Shown: piece by piece, positions 40,512-49,554 of the stretch
Layout of the letters: the number at the start of each line of letters is the position of its first letter
How positions within the stretch are numbered: position 1 is the first letter of the stretch
From: an uncultured Pelagibacteraceae bacterium
GTDB taxonomy: Bacteria; Pseudomonadota; Alphaproteobacteria; Pelagibacterales; Pelagibacteraceae
Length of the DNA: 64,000 nt
Direction: 5' to 3'
Assembly (NCBI GenBank): GCA_902573755.1
Contig: CACGLD010000001.1
Coordinates: 1 to 64,000, forward strand
Position numbers and translations under genes: made by a program
Notes under the pieces: generated by a model
What the model saw: only the letters and a program-made list of their open reading frames with translations
Told to the model about the DNA's origin: nothing
Database searches by the model: none

Positions 40512-41680
40512 TGAATAAAAATCTTTCGTTACTCATTTTAAGCCAAATCTTTGCTTTTACAGCTGCTCCAGTCACCGTTTTTTTAAGTGGTATAATTGGT
40601 TCGAAATTTAGTCCAATAAAATCTTTAGCAACTCTTCCAATGGCTTTGTCAGTTGTTGGAATTGCGTTATTTGCTTTTTTTGCTGCAAAGTTAATGAGTA
40701 TAATTGGACGAAAATTAGGATTTATTTATGCATCAATAGGTACATGCTTTGCATCTCTTTTAACTGCATATTCTATAATTATAGAAAGTTTTGTCTTATA
40801 TAATTTAGGATGTTTTTTAATTGGTGGAGGAATAGCTTTTAGCCATCAATATCGTTTTGCAGCAGTGGAGGTTGTGGATAAGGATTATGCACCAAAAGCA
40901 ATTTCTATCATTTTGTTAGCAGGAATAGGTTCGGCGTTTATTGGTCCAAACATTGCAAACATTACGAAAGGATTTATTTTAGATCATATGTATGCAGGTT
41001 CTTATCTTGCACTTGCCATTTTATCTATCTCATCAACAATATTTTTAATTTTTTATCAGGAACCAAAAACAATATCTAGTAATCAATATAAAACTGGAAG
41101 AAGTTTTTTTGAGCTTATCTCTCAACCTAGATTTCTACAGGCGCTCGTAGCTTCAGCTTTTGCCTATGCTGTAATGACTTTTTTAATGACAGCAACTCCT
41201 ATAAGTATGCATCTGATGGAGAAAATAAGTCTAAGCAAGACTGGATTTGTTATTCAGCTTCATATAGCAGCCATGTTTTTACCTTCACTAGTTACAGGAA
41301 ATTTAATTAAAAGGTATGGTCATAGTAAAATAATGCACATGGGAGTTTTATTGTTTTTAGTCACAATTATTACCAGTTTATTTGAACAGAATTATATTAA
41401 CTATATGGTTGCACTTATTTTTCTGGGGCTAGGGTGGAATTTTTTATTCATTTCAGGAACAAGCTTACTTGTTTTGTGTTACAGAGAAGAGGAAAAATTT
41501 AGAGCTCAAGGGTATAATGATTTAATTGTTTATTCTATACAAGCATTAGCCAGTTTGTCTGCTGGAGTATTTCTTAGCTTAACTAGCTGGAAAACTATGA
41601 ATTTAATATGTTTGATTTTTCTAATTATCATAGCTCTTTCTACGATAAGAGCTGATTTAAAAAAAAACCCCAGTAATTAA
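40511..41680 (+). CDS. MFS transporter
   Basis: A 389-residue major facilitator with 12 predicted helices, containing KLMSIIGRKLGFIYASIG as the loop 2-3 motif and a central cytoplasmic loop around residue 195. Closest in appearance to YfkF-like drug/metabolite permeases; substrate unknown. Its last codons and stop lie inside a hairpin terminator shared with the convergent binding-protein gene. Confidence 0.88.
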   Translation: MNKNLSLLILSQIFAFTAAPVTVFLSGIIGSKFSPIKSLATLPMALSVVGIALFAFFAAKLMSIIGRKLGFIYASIGTCFASLLTAYSIIIESFVLYNLGCFLIGGGIAFSHQYRFAAVEVVDKDYAPKAISIILLAGIGSAFIGPNIANITKGFILDHMYAGSYLALAILSISSTIFLIFYQEPKTISSNQYKTGRSFFELISQPRFLQALVASAFAYAVMTFLMTATPISMHLMEKISLSKTGFVIQLHIAAMFLPSLVTGNLIKRYGHSKIMHMGVLLFLVTIITSLFEQNYINYMVALIFLGLGWNFLFISGTSLLVLCYREEEKFRAQGYNDLIVYSIQALASLSAGVFLSLTSWKTMNLICLIFLIIIALSTIRADLKKNPSN

Positions 41681-41695
41681 ATTACTGGGGTTTTT
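41663..41695. terminator. Bidirectional terminator between convergent transporter genes
   Basis: A 10-bp stem (41668-41677 with 41681-41690) with a three-base loop, flanked by A-run (41661-41667) and T-run (41691-41695), so it can work in both directions. The loop TAA (41678-41680) is the MFS stop codon, so the hairpin overlaps coding sequence. On the minus strand it lies just after the binding-protein stop. Confidence 0.9.
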
Positions 41696-41711
41696 CGAAT
41701 TAAGATAAAAA

Positions 41712-42902
41712 TTATCTTTGTTTTTTAGTTTTGAATTTTCCGCCTTTAATTTCTTGTTCTAAGAAAGAACCTTCAGCTTCACCAACTTCAGTAAAAGTTA
41801 CTCCAGTAGCACCTTCGTAATTAATCTTTTTACCTTTTGCTAGTAAATCTAAACCTTTCTTAAGTTCACCTGGATAAATTTTAGTTCCAGGAGCATTAGC
41901 AACATCCATTACATTTTTTGCAATTGATGCTCTGTCAGCAGAGTTACCTGCTTGCATTGCAAGAACTATTAAAGCGGCTGCATCGTAAGATTCACCTGTG
42001 TAAGGACCAGAAGCTTCTACACCTCCAGCTTTTGCAACTTCAGCAAATATACCCGCACCTTTACCAGTAGAACCTGGTAATGATCCAAATGATTTACTTA
42101 AATCTTTTCCGAATGCATCAACTAAAGATTGACCAATCATACCATCTGATAAAATAAATCTATCAAACGCACCAGAGTCTAAAGAAGCTTGAATAATTCC
42201 TTTTCCTCCTTGGTCAAGATAACCAATAACTGCTACAGCATCACCACCAGCAGAAGCAAGAGTTGCTACTTCAGATGAGTAATCTGCTTTTCCATCTTCG
42301 TGAGCAGTTACAGTTGTAACTGTAATACCATGAGCTTCAACTGCTGCTTTGTAAACATCAGCTAAACCTTTACCATAGTCATTGTTAGTATAAGTGATTG
42401 CAACACTTTTTACTTTTCTGTCTTTAGTTATATCAGCTAAAATTTGACCACCTCTAGCATCTGATGGAGCAGTTCTAAAGAAATACCCTTTGTCATCTAG
42501 AGTTGTTAATCCTGGAGAAGTAGCTGAAGGTGAAATCATTACTACACCATTTGGTACAGCAACGTTAGTTGCAATAGCACCAGTTACACCTGAACAGTCT
42601 GCTCCCATAATTGCAGCTACACCACCTGAAATTAACCCTTCAGCTGCAGCTGTTGCTGCTGCTGAGTCAACACAAGTTGAGTCTGCTCTTACTGGCTCAA
42701 TTTTTTTTCCGCCTAATAGTGAACCTGAATCAGAAGCTTCTTTAAATGCGAGCTCTGCAGATGCAGCCATAGCTGGAGTTAGAGATTCAATAGGACCAGT
42801 GAATCCTAAGATGATCCCCATTTTAATCGAATGTCCGTCTGCCATTACATTTGAACCAAAACTTGATACAAACATAAATACAGCGATAAATAGTTTTCTC
42901 AT
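41712..42902 (-). CDS. Branched-chain amino acid-type ABC importer binding protein 2 (LivK-like)
   Basis: A 396-residue Peripla_BP_6 protein with a signal peptide of about 21 residues ending NVMA. The opening GIILGFTGPIESLTPAMAAS and ADSTCVDSAAATAAAEGLI are LivK-like. I start at the ATG at 42902, which has a ribosome-binding site AGAGGAAG four to five bases upstream; a TTG eight codons earlier has none. Its position convergent to the second Liv operon, which lacks its own binding protein, suggests they work together. Codon choice looks optimised, as expected for an abundant protein. Confidence 0.92.
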   Translation of the reverse strand: MRKLFIAVFMFVSSFGSNVMADGHSIKMGIILGFTGPIESLTPAMAASAELAFKEASDSGSLLGGKKIEPVRADSTCVDSAAATAAAEGLISGGVAAIMGADCSGVTGAIATNVAVPNGVVMISPSATSPGLTTLDDKGYFFRTAPSDARGGQILADITKDRKVKSVAITYTNNDYGKGLADVYKAAVEAHGITVTTVTAHEDGKADYSSEVATLASAGGDAVAVIGYLDQGGKGIIQASLDSGAFDRFILSDGMIGQSLVDAFGKDLSKSFGSLPGSTGKGAGIFAEVAKAGGVEASGPYTGESYDAAALIVLAMQAGNSADRASIAKNVMDVANAPGTKIYPGELKKGLDLLAKGKKINYEGATGVTFTEVGEAEGSFLEQEIKGGKFKTKKQR

Positions 42903-42915
42903 TATCTTCCTCTTT

Positions 42916-42927
42916 ATTGTTAACAAT
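42916..42927. promoter_or_regulatory. Perfect 12-bp palindrome upstream of binding protein 2
   Basis: ATTGTTAACAAT lies three to fifteen bases upstream of the ribosome-binding site of the minus-strand binding-protein gene, downstream of the likely transcription start. It could be an operator, but short palindromes of this composition also arise by chance in AT-rich DNA. Confidence 0.4.
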
Positions 42928-42944
42928 TTATAAAATCCAATTTA

Positions 42945-42974
42945 AGTATGAATACAATCAATATTCAATGACAA
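42945..42974 (-). promoter_or_regulatory. Possible promoter for binding protein 2
   Basis: On the minus strand, TTGTCA (42974-42969) and CATACT (42950-42945) are separated by 18 bases. This puts the transcription start about 35-38 bases before the ATG at 42902, with the 12-bp palindrome inside the leader. Confidence 0.35.
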
Positions 42975-43009
42975 AATTATCCTATTTTAGATGGGTAATT
43001 TGGTACAGA

Positions 43010-44491
43010 TTATCTTATTGAGAAGGGGTCTAGGGAGGGTTCGTCTGATGTGTAGAACCAAGTTGTTTTTACTCTTGTGTAGTCTTTAATTGAGTCAATT
43101 CCTGCTTCTTTTCCATATCCACTATCCTTGATACCCCCAAATGGAGCTGAAGGTGAAATTAATCTATAAGTATTTACAAATGTTATTCCTGCTCGGATAG
43201 CATTAGATACCCTCATGCCTCTTGCAAGATCACTAGTATAAACACCTGAAGAAAGACCATATTGATTGTCGTTCATTAATTCTATTACCTCTTTTTCAGT
43301 ATCAAATTTCATCACTGATAATACAGGACCGAAAAGTTCATTCTCAGCAGCCGGTAAATTATGATTTTCACACTCAATAATTGTTGGAGGAAAATAATAA
43401 CCTTCATTTGAAAAAGGATGTCTTTTACCACCACATTTAATTTTTCCACCTTGTTCAACAGTTAATTTAATATTTTTTTCTATTACTTCTAATTGTTTGA
43501 AGTTACTTAGTGGACCCATTTCAGTATCAGAGTCCATAGGAGCACCTATTTTAATTTTTTCTGCTCTTGATGCTAACTTATCTAAAAATTCGTTATAAAT
43601 TCCTTTTTGTAAGTATAACCTTGAACCTGCTATACAACTTTGACCACTTGCTCCAAATATTCCAGCAGTTATTCCATTAATTGCATTTTCTTGTTTGGCA
43701 TCATCAAAAACAGCTACAGGACTTTTTCCACCTAATTCTAAACTTACTTCAGATAAATTTTCTGCAGAGTTTCTAATTATATGCCTTGCAGTTTCAGGAC
43801 CTCCTGTAAAAGCTACTTTCTCAACTAAATTGTGAGTAGTTAAAGCTTTACCACATGGATCTCCAAACCCAGAAACTACATTTACAACACCTTTTGGTAT
43901 TCCAGTTTCTTCAACTAACTTTGCAAATTCAAACATAGTTGCTGGTGCTAGTTCAGAACATTTAATTACTACTGTATTACCCATAGCTAAAGCAGGAGCG
44001 ACTTTTGTTGCAGTTAAAAACATTTGAGAATTCCAAGGAATGATAGCTGCAATAACACCTATTGGAATTCTTGTTGTGATCGCTTGAATATTTGGTTTAT
44101 CTATTGGAAGAACTGTTCCTTCAACTTTGTCAGCTAAACCTGCATAGTAATCATAATATTCTGCAATATATTTTGCTTGTTGATAGGTTTCTCTGTACAG
44201 TTTTCCTGTATCAATTGTTTCAATCTTTCCTAATAATTCAGAATTTTCTCTAAGTTTATTTCCGATTGCTCTTAAATATTTTGCTCTATCTCTTGCAATC
44301 ATCTTTGGCCATTCACCTTCAAAAGCTTTTTGTGCAGCTTTTACAGCTCTATCTACATCATTTGCGCTAGCTTCAGGAACTGTAGCCCAAGGCTTATTAT
44401 TTTCTGGATTTAAAGTTTCAAAAGTTTTTTTTGTATCAGAGTCTACCCACTGACCATCTATAAACATTTGATATTTTTTTAATTCAGGCAT
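43010..44491 (-). CDS. NAD(P)-dependent aldehyde dehydrogenase
   Basis: A 493-residue aldehyde dehydrogenase with the catalytic Cys in GQSCIAGSR, the general-base Glu in LELGGKSP, and the cofactor-binding IPWNSQMFLTATKVAPALA region. Relatives oxidise betaine aldehyde, gamma-aminobutyraldehyde and other small aldehydes. It is the last gene of a four-gene minus-strand operon and overlaps the hydrolase gene by eight bases. It likely oxidises an aldehyde product of the operon (inference). Confidence 0.93.
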   Translation of the reverse strand: MPELKKYQMFIDGQWVDSDTKKTFETLNPENNKPWATVPEASANDVDRAVKAAQKAFEGEWPKMIARDRAKYLRAIGNKLRENSELLGKIETIDTGKLYRETYQQAKYIAEYYDYYAGLADKVEGTVLPIDKPNIQAITTRIPIGVIAAIIPWNSQMFLTATKVAPALAMGNTVVIKCSELAPATMFEFAKLVEETGIPKGVVNVVSGFGDPCGKALTTHNLVEKVAFTGGPETARHIIRNSAENLSEVSLELGGKSPVAVFDDAKQENAINGITAGIFGASGQSCIAGSRLYLQKGIYNEFLDKLASRAEKIKIGAPMDSDTEMGPLSNFKQLEVIEKNIKLTVEQGGKIKCGGKRHPFSNEGYYFPPTIIECENHNLPAAENELFGPVLSVMKFDTEKEVIELMNDNQYGLSSGVYTSDLARGMRVSNAIRAGITFVNTYRLISPSAPFGGIKDSGYGKEAGIDSIKDYTRVKTTWFYTSDEPSLDPFSIR

Positions 44492-45269
44492 TATTTATAT
44501 GTTTCATTATTGCATTATTTACTTCGTCTGCATATTCAATAGTGCATAGATGTTTTCCATTTTTGATTTCAACATAGGTTGAATTTTCTATATCTTTATT
44601 TAAATTTTTAGACATATCAGGTGTAGATCCTGGGTCATCCGATCCTGTTATTATTAAAGTATTTGTTTTTATATTTTTTATATTTTCAAGATTGTCCTGA
44701 TAGTTTGCAAACACCTCATAAGATTTAATAAAATTTTCTTGATCAATTCCTTTCTTGTTAAGAATTTTCATAAACTCATCATATAACTCAGGATTTTGTT
44801 CAAGGTATTTATCTGAAAACCATCTCTTCATTGCCATTTGAGATATTGGCATATTTTTTTTTGCCAAATTCACTCTATCAATTACATTTTGTCTTTCCTC
44901 TGCTGTCCTTTGATATGTAGTGGATATTAGAGTTAAAGAATTTAAATAATTTTCATATTTTGAAGCAAATTCAATTGCAATCAAAGATCCGATAGAAAAA
45001 CCAATTAAATTAAATTTCTCTATCTTTAGGTTTTTTACTAAATTTGATAATTGATCAATAAAATTTTCCATTGATAAATTTGCCTTTTTAAAAGGTGTTT
45101 TTCCATGTCCCAAAAGATCATAAGTTATAAAGGAATTTTTCTTAAAAAATTCAATTTGTGGTTTCCACATTTGTTGATTTAAACCAACACCATGAATAAA
45201 GATTATTGGTAAAGAATTTTTGTTGTTAAAATAATAATGATTTTGATCGTTATCAAAATTGTAAGACAT
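44484..45269 (-). CDS. Alpha/beta-fold hydrolase
   Basis: A 261-residue hydrolase with the oxyanion region FIHGVGLNQQMW, the nucleophile elbow GFSIGS (Ser92), an acid candidate in TGSDDPGSTPD and a likely catalytic His in NGKHLCTIEY. The start is the ATG at 45269; one TTG codon before it is also in frame but directly follows the upstream stop. Resembles 3-oxoadipate enol-lactonase and RutD-like enzymes. In context it may hydrolyse the product of the flavin oxygenase in the same operon. Confidence 0.9.
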   Translation of the reverse strand: MSYNFDNDQNHYYFNNKNSLPIIFIHGVGLNQQMWKPQIEFFKKNSFITYDLLGHGKTPFKKANLSMENFIDQLSNLVKNLKIEKFNLIGFSIGSLIAIEFASKYENYLNSLTLISTTYQRTAEERQNVIDRVNLAKKNMPISQMAMKRWFSDKYLEQNPELYDEFMKILNKKGIDQENFIKSYEVFANYQDNLENIKNIKTNTLIITGSDDPGSTPDMSKNLNKDIENSTYVEIKNGKHLCTIEYADEVNNAIMKHINNA

Positions 45270-45272
45270 CAA

Positions 45273-45857
45273 TTAGTTATCGATGCCCATCTCTTTCATA
45301 TCTTGATATCTATCACCCGTTCTTGCATGAGCTCGTCCAGTTGGAGCGCCTCCAATTGCAACAACTATTTCATCTTCATTAGGTGCATCATGAATTGTAA
45401 ATTCATGCGTTAGATAAAAAGGTCTTAATCCAGCATCAGTTTTATGCATCATTGGAATTGAAATTTTTGCACCCGCAGGACCTCTAGTATTTGTAAAACT
45501 TAAATAGGAAGTTCCACCAACGGCATCTCTAAATTTATTTCCAAATCTTAAAGTATGAATAAATGCAGATGCATGTTCTATCTCACCATTTAATCCAACC
45601 ATAGCAGCTTTTCCATAAGCTAAAATTTTTTCACCTGATCCAATTTCTTTTGTTAACTCTGGCACTAAAAGATCTCCTAATTGAGGTGCAAGATCTAGTA
45701 TTTCTGGTTTTAAATCTTCTATAAAACCTTTTCCAGCCCAAGGGTTTTCTATAACAGCCGCAACCGAGACTAATAGAACAGGTTCTTTTGCTTTTTTTCC
45801 ACCTTCAATAAAAGTTTTATCTACAAATTTTGCAAATTTTCTAAGTTTTAAATCCAT
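45273..45857 (-). CDS. DUF1185 protein (so-called amino acid synthesis family)
   Basis: A 194-residue protein which I recognise as DUF1185: PVLLVSVAAVIENPWAGKGF, GKAAMVGLNGEIEHASA and IGGAPTGRAHARTGDRYQDM are typical. Its biochemical role is not established as far as I know. It lies three bases after the LLM oxidoreductase gene and three bases before the hydrolase gene, so it is probably an enzyme or accessory factor of the same pathway. Confidence 0.85.
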   Translation of the reverse strand: MDLKLRKFAKFVDKTFIEGGKKAKEPVLLVSVAAVIENPWAGKGFIEDLKPEILDLAPQLGDLLVPELTKEIGSGEKILAYGKAAMVGLNGEIEHASAFIHTLRFGNKFRDAVGGTSYLSFTNTRGPAGAKISIPMMHKTDAGLRPFYLTHEFTIHDAPNEDEIVVAIGGAPTGRAHARTGDRYQDMKEMGIDN

Positions 45858-45860
45858 CTA

Positions 45861-47027
45861 CTAGCTAGCTCTTTGTATGTTTGTATCTATTGGTTTTATA
45901 TTTGGAATAACTTCTTCTGTAAATAACTTGATACTTCTCATACAGTCTTCATGTTTGATACCTGGAAAGTTAGACCAGACTTGTAAATTTTGAAGATTTA
46001 ATTCTTGTTGAAGTTCTTTTATTTTTTCTATTACAAACTCAGGCGTTCCAAATAAAAGATTTCTTTTATGAAGAAATTCATAATTTAATAAATCTAGTTT
46101 ATTTTTTGTCTCTGGTAATTTTTCATCTGGATCCATATGATTTCCCAATCCTCTCCAATGGCAAACCCATCTCATATAATTAACTATATGTTCTCCAGCC
46201 ATTTTTTCAGCCTCCTCCATAGTTTCTGCAACAAACATATCTCTAACCAAACTTATACCTTCACCCAGTGGTACATCTCTATTTTCAGCTTTAGATTTTG
46301 CCTCTTTATAAATTTCAAATCTTTTTTTCAAAGCTTTTACAGTTGGGATCCACATAATTGTATTAAGTCCATTTTCTGCTGCCCACTGAATTGATCTTTC
46401 TCCATCAACAACTTGAGAAATTGGTGGAAAGGGTTTTTGATAAGGTTTTGGTAAAACAGATATTTGTTTTAATTCATTTGTTTTTAAATCTACTACATTT
46501 TCTCTAGGAGGACTCATATCGTGCTGCCAAATAAAATTTGGTGAGGGATAAGTATAGAATTCACCTTGGTGAGAAAAGAAGTCCTCAGACCAAGCTTTTT
46601 TCATTATGTCCAATGTTTCAGAAAATAGTCTAAAATTTTTTGCTTGATCTTTTAAGTCAGCTTCTTTGTTCATGTTAATGGCTTCTCTTCCGTAAACTCC
46701 TCTTCCAATACCAACTTCCACTCTTCCTTTTGACATTTGGTCAAGGGTAGCAATATCTTCTGCAAGTCTTATAGGATTATGAAATGTTATTACGTTGCAA
46801 GCTTGTCCTAAACGAATATTTTTAGTTCTTGCAGCAGCATCAGTACACATCATTAGTGGATTGGTGCAAGACTCCATTCCCTCATGATTAAAATGATGTT
46901 CGGTATACCAAATAGAATTCCAATTATTTTGATCACAATATTCAGTGATTTCTCTAGCTTCGTCTAGAAGTTGGGTATAAGGTTTTTTATCCCAATTAGT
47001 AGTATTGCAAAAATATCCAAAGTTCAT
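45861..47027 (-). CDS. LLM-class (luciferase-like) flavin-dependent oxidoreductase
   Basis: A 388-residue bacterial luciferase-fold enzyme. It has WYTEHHFNHEGMESCTNPL and GRVEVGIGRGVYGREAIN, which are typical of FMNH2-dependent monooxygenases. I start at the ATG at 47027 because it has a perfect ribosome-binding site (AAGGAGG) five bases upstream; an in-frame upstream codon at 47069 would add 14 residues without homology signs. First gene of a four-gene operon. A flavin reductase partner is not visible in the window. Confidence 0.92.
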   Translation of the reverse strand: MNFGYFCNTTNWDKKPYTQLLDEAREITEYCDQNNWNSIWYTEHHFNHEGMESCTNPLMMCTDAAARTKNIRLGQACNVITFHNPIRLAEDIATLDQMSKGRVEVGIGRGVYGREAINMNKEADLKDQAKNFRLFSETLDIMKKAWSEDFFSHQGEFYTYPSPNFIWQHDMSPPRENVVDLKTNELKQISVLPKPYQKPFPPISQVVDGERSIQWAAENGLNTIMWIPTVKALKKRFEIYKEAKSKAENRDVPLGEGISLVRDMFVAETMEEAEKMAGEHIVNYMRWVCHWRGLGNHMDPDEKLPETKNKLDLLNYEFLHKRNLLFGTPEFVIEKIKELQQELNLQNLQVWSNFPGIKHEDCMRSIKLFTEEVIPNIKPIDTNIQRAS

Positions 47028-47132
47028 AAAGCCTCCTTTAAAAATTAATTTAAAGACGACCGATCCCACTTTCGTAAATTTTTGAATTTAACGACGAGTT
47101 ATGTATCGCTTTATAGTTAAACTTTATTATTA

Positions 47133-48101
47133 CTAGCGTTGATATTCAATAAATTTCTTTAAGGATTTGTTAAGAAATTTCTCATAAATTGGACCATTAT
47201 TTTTGAATTTGCTTCCATTTAAAAATGATTGGTTCATTTTGAAATCATAGGAAGGTTCAAAGAAAAAAGGAACAGAGAGTCTCTTACTTTTATTCCATAA
47301 AACTCTGTGATTAGTTGCTTTAAATTTTCCTTTGCTTAGAAACTCCAAAGCTCTACCAGTGTTTACTACTAAAGCTTTTTTGTTAAATGGTACATCATAC
47401 CATTTTTTATTTTTTCTATTTTGTACCTGTAATCCACCTTTTCTATCTTGATAGAGAATTGTGAATATACCACTATCAACATGTGTTTCACATCCAAGAG
47501 CAACCCCATCTTGTTTAGATATTTCTACCGGTTTTACCTGATTAGGGTAATAATTAAATCTTAATGTGCTTAATGTTTTTAATCTTGAAAAAGCTACACT
47601 AGAAATATCAGGATTTTTTTTATTAAGTTTTATTACACTTTTAAATAAAGTTTCACTCAATCTATAAATATTATCGAAATATTTGTTTAAAATATTTATT
47701 GAACTTTTTTTAAAACACTCATCTAGATTAAGAAATTCTATGTATTGATTATTTAGATTTAAAGAATATTTTTTAGTTACTTTTAAATCACCTATATCTA
47801 AACCTTCTTTTCCGTTCACATCATTAGGAAAATATCCTCTGTAAAGATTTTTATTTTTTTTATTCCATTTTTTAGGTGATAATTTTCTTTTCTTACTGTC
47901 TGGTAAATTAAAAAATTTATTCCCAACTTCGCATGTTTTTTTAATTTGTTTTAGATTAATTCCATGACCGGTAATTTGAAAAAAACCTACATTGATACAA
48001 GCTTTTTCAATTTCTTTAATTGTTTTAAACGCATTTTGAGTTTCAAAATTATTTTTAATTAGTGAAGATATATTGATTGTAGGTATATAGCTTTTACTCA
48101 T
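47133..48101 (-). CDS. 2-oxoglutarate/Fe(II) oxygenase, isopenicillin N synthase-like
   Basis: A 322-residue oxygenase with N-terminal DIOX_N-like region (GFFQITGHGINLKQI) and the metal triad His207, Asp209 (CETHVDSG) and His265 (TNHRVLW), plus Arg274-x-Ser276 for 2-oxoglutarate. It is Lys- and Asn-rich. It is encoded with a DMT transporter (ATGA overlap). The substrate cannot be predicted. Confidence 0.87.
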   Translation of the reverse strand: MSKSYIPTINISSLIKNNFETQNAFKTIKEIEKACINVGFFQITGHGINLKQIKKTCEVGNKFFNLPDSKKRKLSPKKWNKKNKNLYRGYFPNDVNGKEGLDIGDLKVTKKYSLNLNNQYIEFLNLDECFKKSSINILNKYFDNIYRLSETLFKSVIKLNKKNPDISSVAFSRLKTLSTLRFNYYPNQVKPVEISKQDGVALGCETHVDSGIFTILYQDRKGGLQVQNRKNKKWYDVPFNKKALVVNTGRALEFLSKGKFKATNHRVLWNKSKRLSVPFFFEPSYDFKMNQSFLNGSKFKNNGPIYEKFLNKSLKKFIEYQR

Positions 48102-49051
48102 CTTCTTACAGGAGTTTCAGTTGCAATATATTGATCTCTAACTCGCTCTCTCATATAAATATAAATTCCAGCTGCTATTATGCAAGCAACTCCAATGAAG
48201 GTTCTAGCTGAAGGTATTTCGTTAAATAGAAAATAACCAGGAATCATAGACATTATAATTAAAGAATATTCGAACAATGAAACAACAGATGGTGAAGCAA
48301 CTATATACGCTGAAAAAATACATACAAAAGCAATCGATGCAGCAAAACCAAAAAATAAAATAAACTTCCATGTATATTCAAAGTTTGAAAACCATTCTCT
48401 AAATATAAATTGAGTAGTGGGGTCAAAATTAGGATCATTAAGTTGACCATTACCCATAAAAACAAAGATAATAGCACAAAGTATTAGTGCTATTAGGTAG
48501 AAATAAAAAAGTTGAGTATTAACGTCATCTTTATCAGATGTATATTTTGTTATTGTCATTGAAGCTGCATAAAAAAATGCGCACAAAACTGGTAGTAGAC
48601 TTTTATACTCAAAATCATCAAAGTTTGGATTTAAAACAATAAATACACCAATAAAACCAAACACAATTGCAGACCATCTTCTAATACCAATAAATTCTTT
48701 CAAAAAAAATTTTGCAAAAATTGAGACGAAAAATGGACATGAGAAAAATAAAGCATTTGCTGTAGCTAACGGCATATAGGTTAAAGAAATAAAGAATGCA
48801 GAAAAGGCTAAAAAATGAAGAATTACTCTAACAAACGTTAAAAAAGGATAATAGGTTTTTAAAGAAACTTTTTGACCTCTAAATTTGATGTAACAAAACA
48901 GCAAAATTGCAGCAACAAAATACCTTCCAAAGAAGATTTCATAAAGTGCCGCTTTTTCAAAAATAAATTTAATTAAAGAGTCTTGCATTGCAAACAAAGT
49001 CATTGCAGCAATAATTAAAAGAATTCCTTTTGAGTTATTGTCAGTGCTCAT
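48098..49051 (-). CDS. DMT/EamA-family transporter
   Basis: A 317-residue membrane protein with ten predicted helices in two EamA halves (GILLIIAAMTLFAMQDSLIK opening; FGFIGVFIVLNPNF end of the first repeat). The longer loop at about 195-225 between helices is unusual in length. Cotranscribed with the oxygenase that follows. Substrate unknown. Confidence 0.85.
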   Translation of the reverse strand: MSTDNNSKGILLIIAAMTLFAMQDSLIKFIFEKAALYEIFFGRYFVAAILLFCYIKFRGQKVSLKTYYPFLTFVRVILHFLAFSAFFISLTYMPLATANALFFSCPFFVSIFAKFFLKEFIGIRRWSAIVFGFIGVFIVLNPNFDDFEYKSLLPVLCAFFYAASMTITKYTSDKDDVNTQLFYFYLIALILCAIIFVFMGNGQLNDPNFDPTTQFIFREWFSNFEYTWKFILFFGFAASIAFVCIFSAYIVASPSVVSLFEYSLIIMSMIPGYFLFNEIPSARTFIGVACIIAAGIYIYMRERVRDQYIATETPVRR

Positions 49052-49091
49052 TATGCACCTATATCAAAAAAAAAATCTTTCGAATATTTAA

Positions 49092-49553
49092 TTATTTCTT
49101 CAATTTTGAAGTGAATAGAAGACCTTCAGTTAAAAATTTTGATTTGTTTTGTTCAATAAAGTCTTTCATTATTTTTACTTTTTCTTCCTCAAATTTTGTG
49201 ACTTTCCTTTTGCTTAAATCTATATACAGCGATATCCATTCCATAGATGCAGAAAGTTTGTTAGTTTTTTGAGAAATCATCTCCATTTTTAAATGCAATC
49301 TTTTTTTATCATGATCAAAATAAGTGAGATTAACATTAACCATTTCACCCTCTTTAACTTCATTTAAATATTTAGTATTTGTTTCAACAACCATAGTACT
49401 TCTATTAAGATCTTTTGCTGCAGTTCCTCCCATTTTAAATTTTTCAAGCGCAACTTCCCATGCTTGATCAAAAACAAGCACATAATAAGCCATGTTCATG
49501 TGATTATTGTAATCAACCCATTCTTTTTTGACTTCGAAAGTTTTTAATAACAC
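49092..49553 (-). CDS. Hot-dog fold acyl-CoA thioesterase
   Basis: A 153-residue thioesterase-like protein with KKEWVDYNNHMNMAYYVLVF, the typical Asp-x-x-x-His-x-N opening of 4-hydroxybenzoyl-CoA type thioesterases. It resembles the betainyl-CoA thioesterase (CdhB) and the thioesterase half of L-carnitine dehydrogenase fusions. It begins one base after the ProV gene, so it may act on a quaternary-amine acyl-CoA (inference). A generic housekeeping thioesterase is the alternative. Confidence 0.75.
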   Translation of the reverse strand: MLLKTFEVKKEWVDYNNHMNMAYYVLVFDQAWEVALEKFKMGGTAAKDLNRSTMVVETNTKYLNEVKEGEMVNVNLTYFDHDKKRLHLKMEMISQKTNKLSASMEWISLYIDLSKRKVTKFEEEKVKIMKDFIEQNKSKFLTEGLLFTSKLKK

Positions 49554-49554
49554 T

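Noticed and set aside
42490-42933. 147-codon open frame opposite the Liv-type binding-protein gene
   Set aside because: It is antisense to a well supported secreted protein and its Ala/Ser/Pro-rich translation mirrors the codon bias of that gene; no family resemblance.
46137-46394. 85-codon open frame opposite the LLM oxidoreductase gene
   Set aside because: Antisense shadow with Phe/Ser/His-rich low-complexity translation and no supporting start signal.
47028-47132. Operator-like repeats (GACGA repeated) upstream of the LLM oxidoreductase gene
   Set aside because: The repeat unit is only five bases and the inverted match four; chance is sufficient. The 105-base spacer must hold a promoter, but I could not define it.
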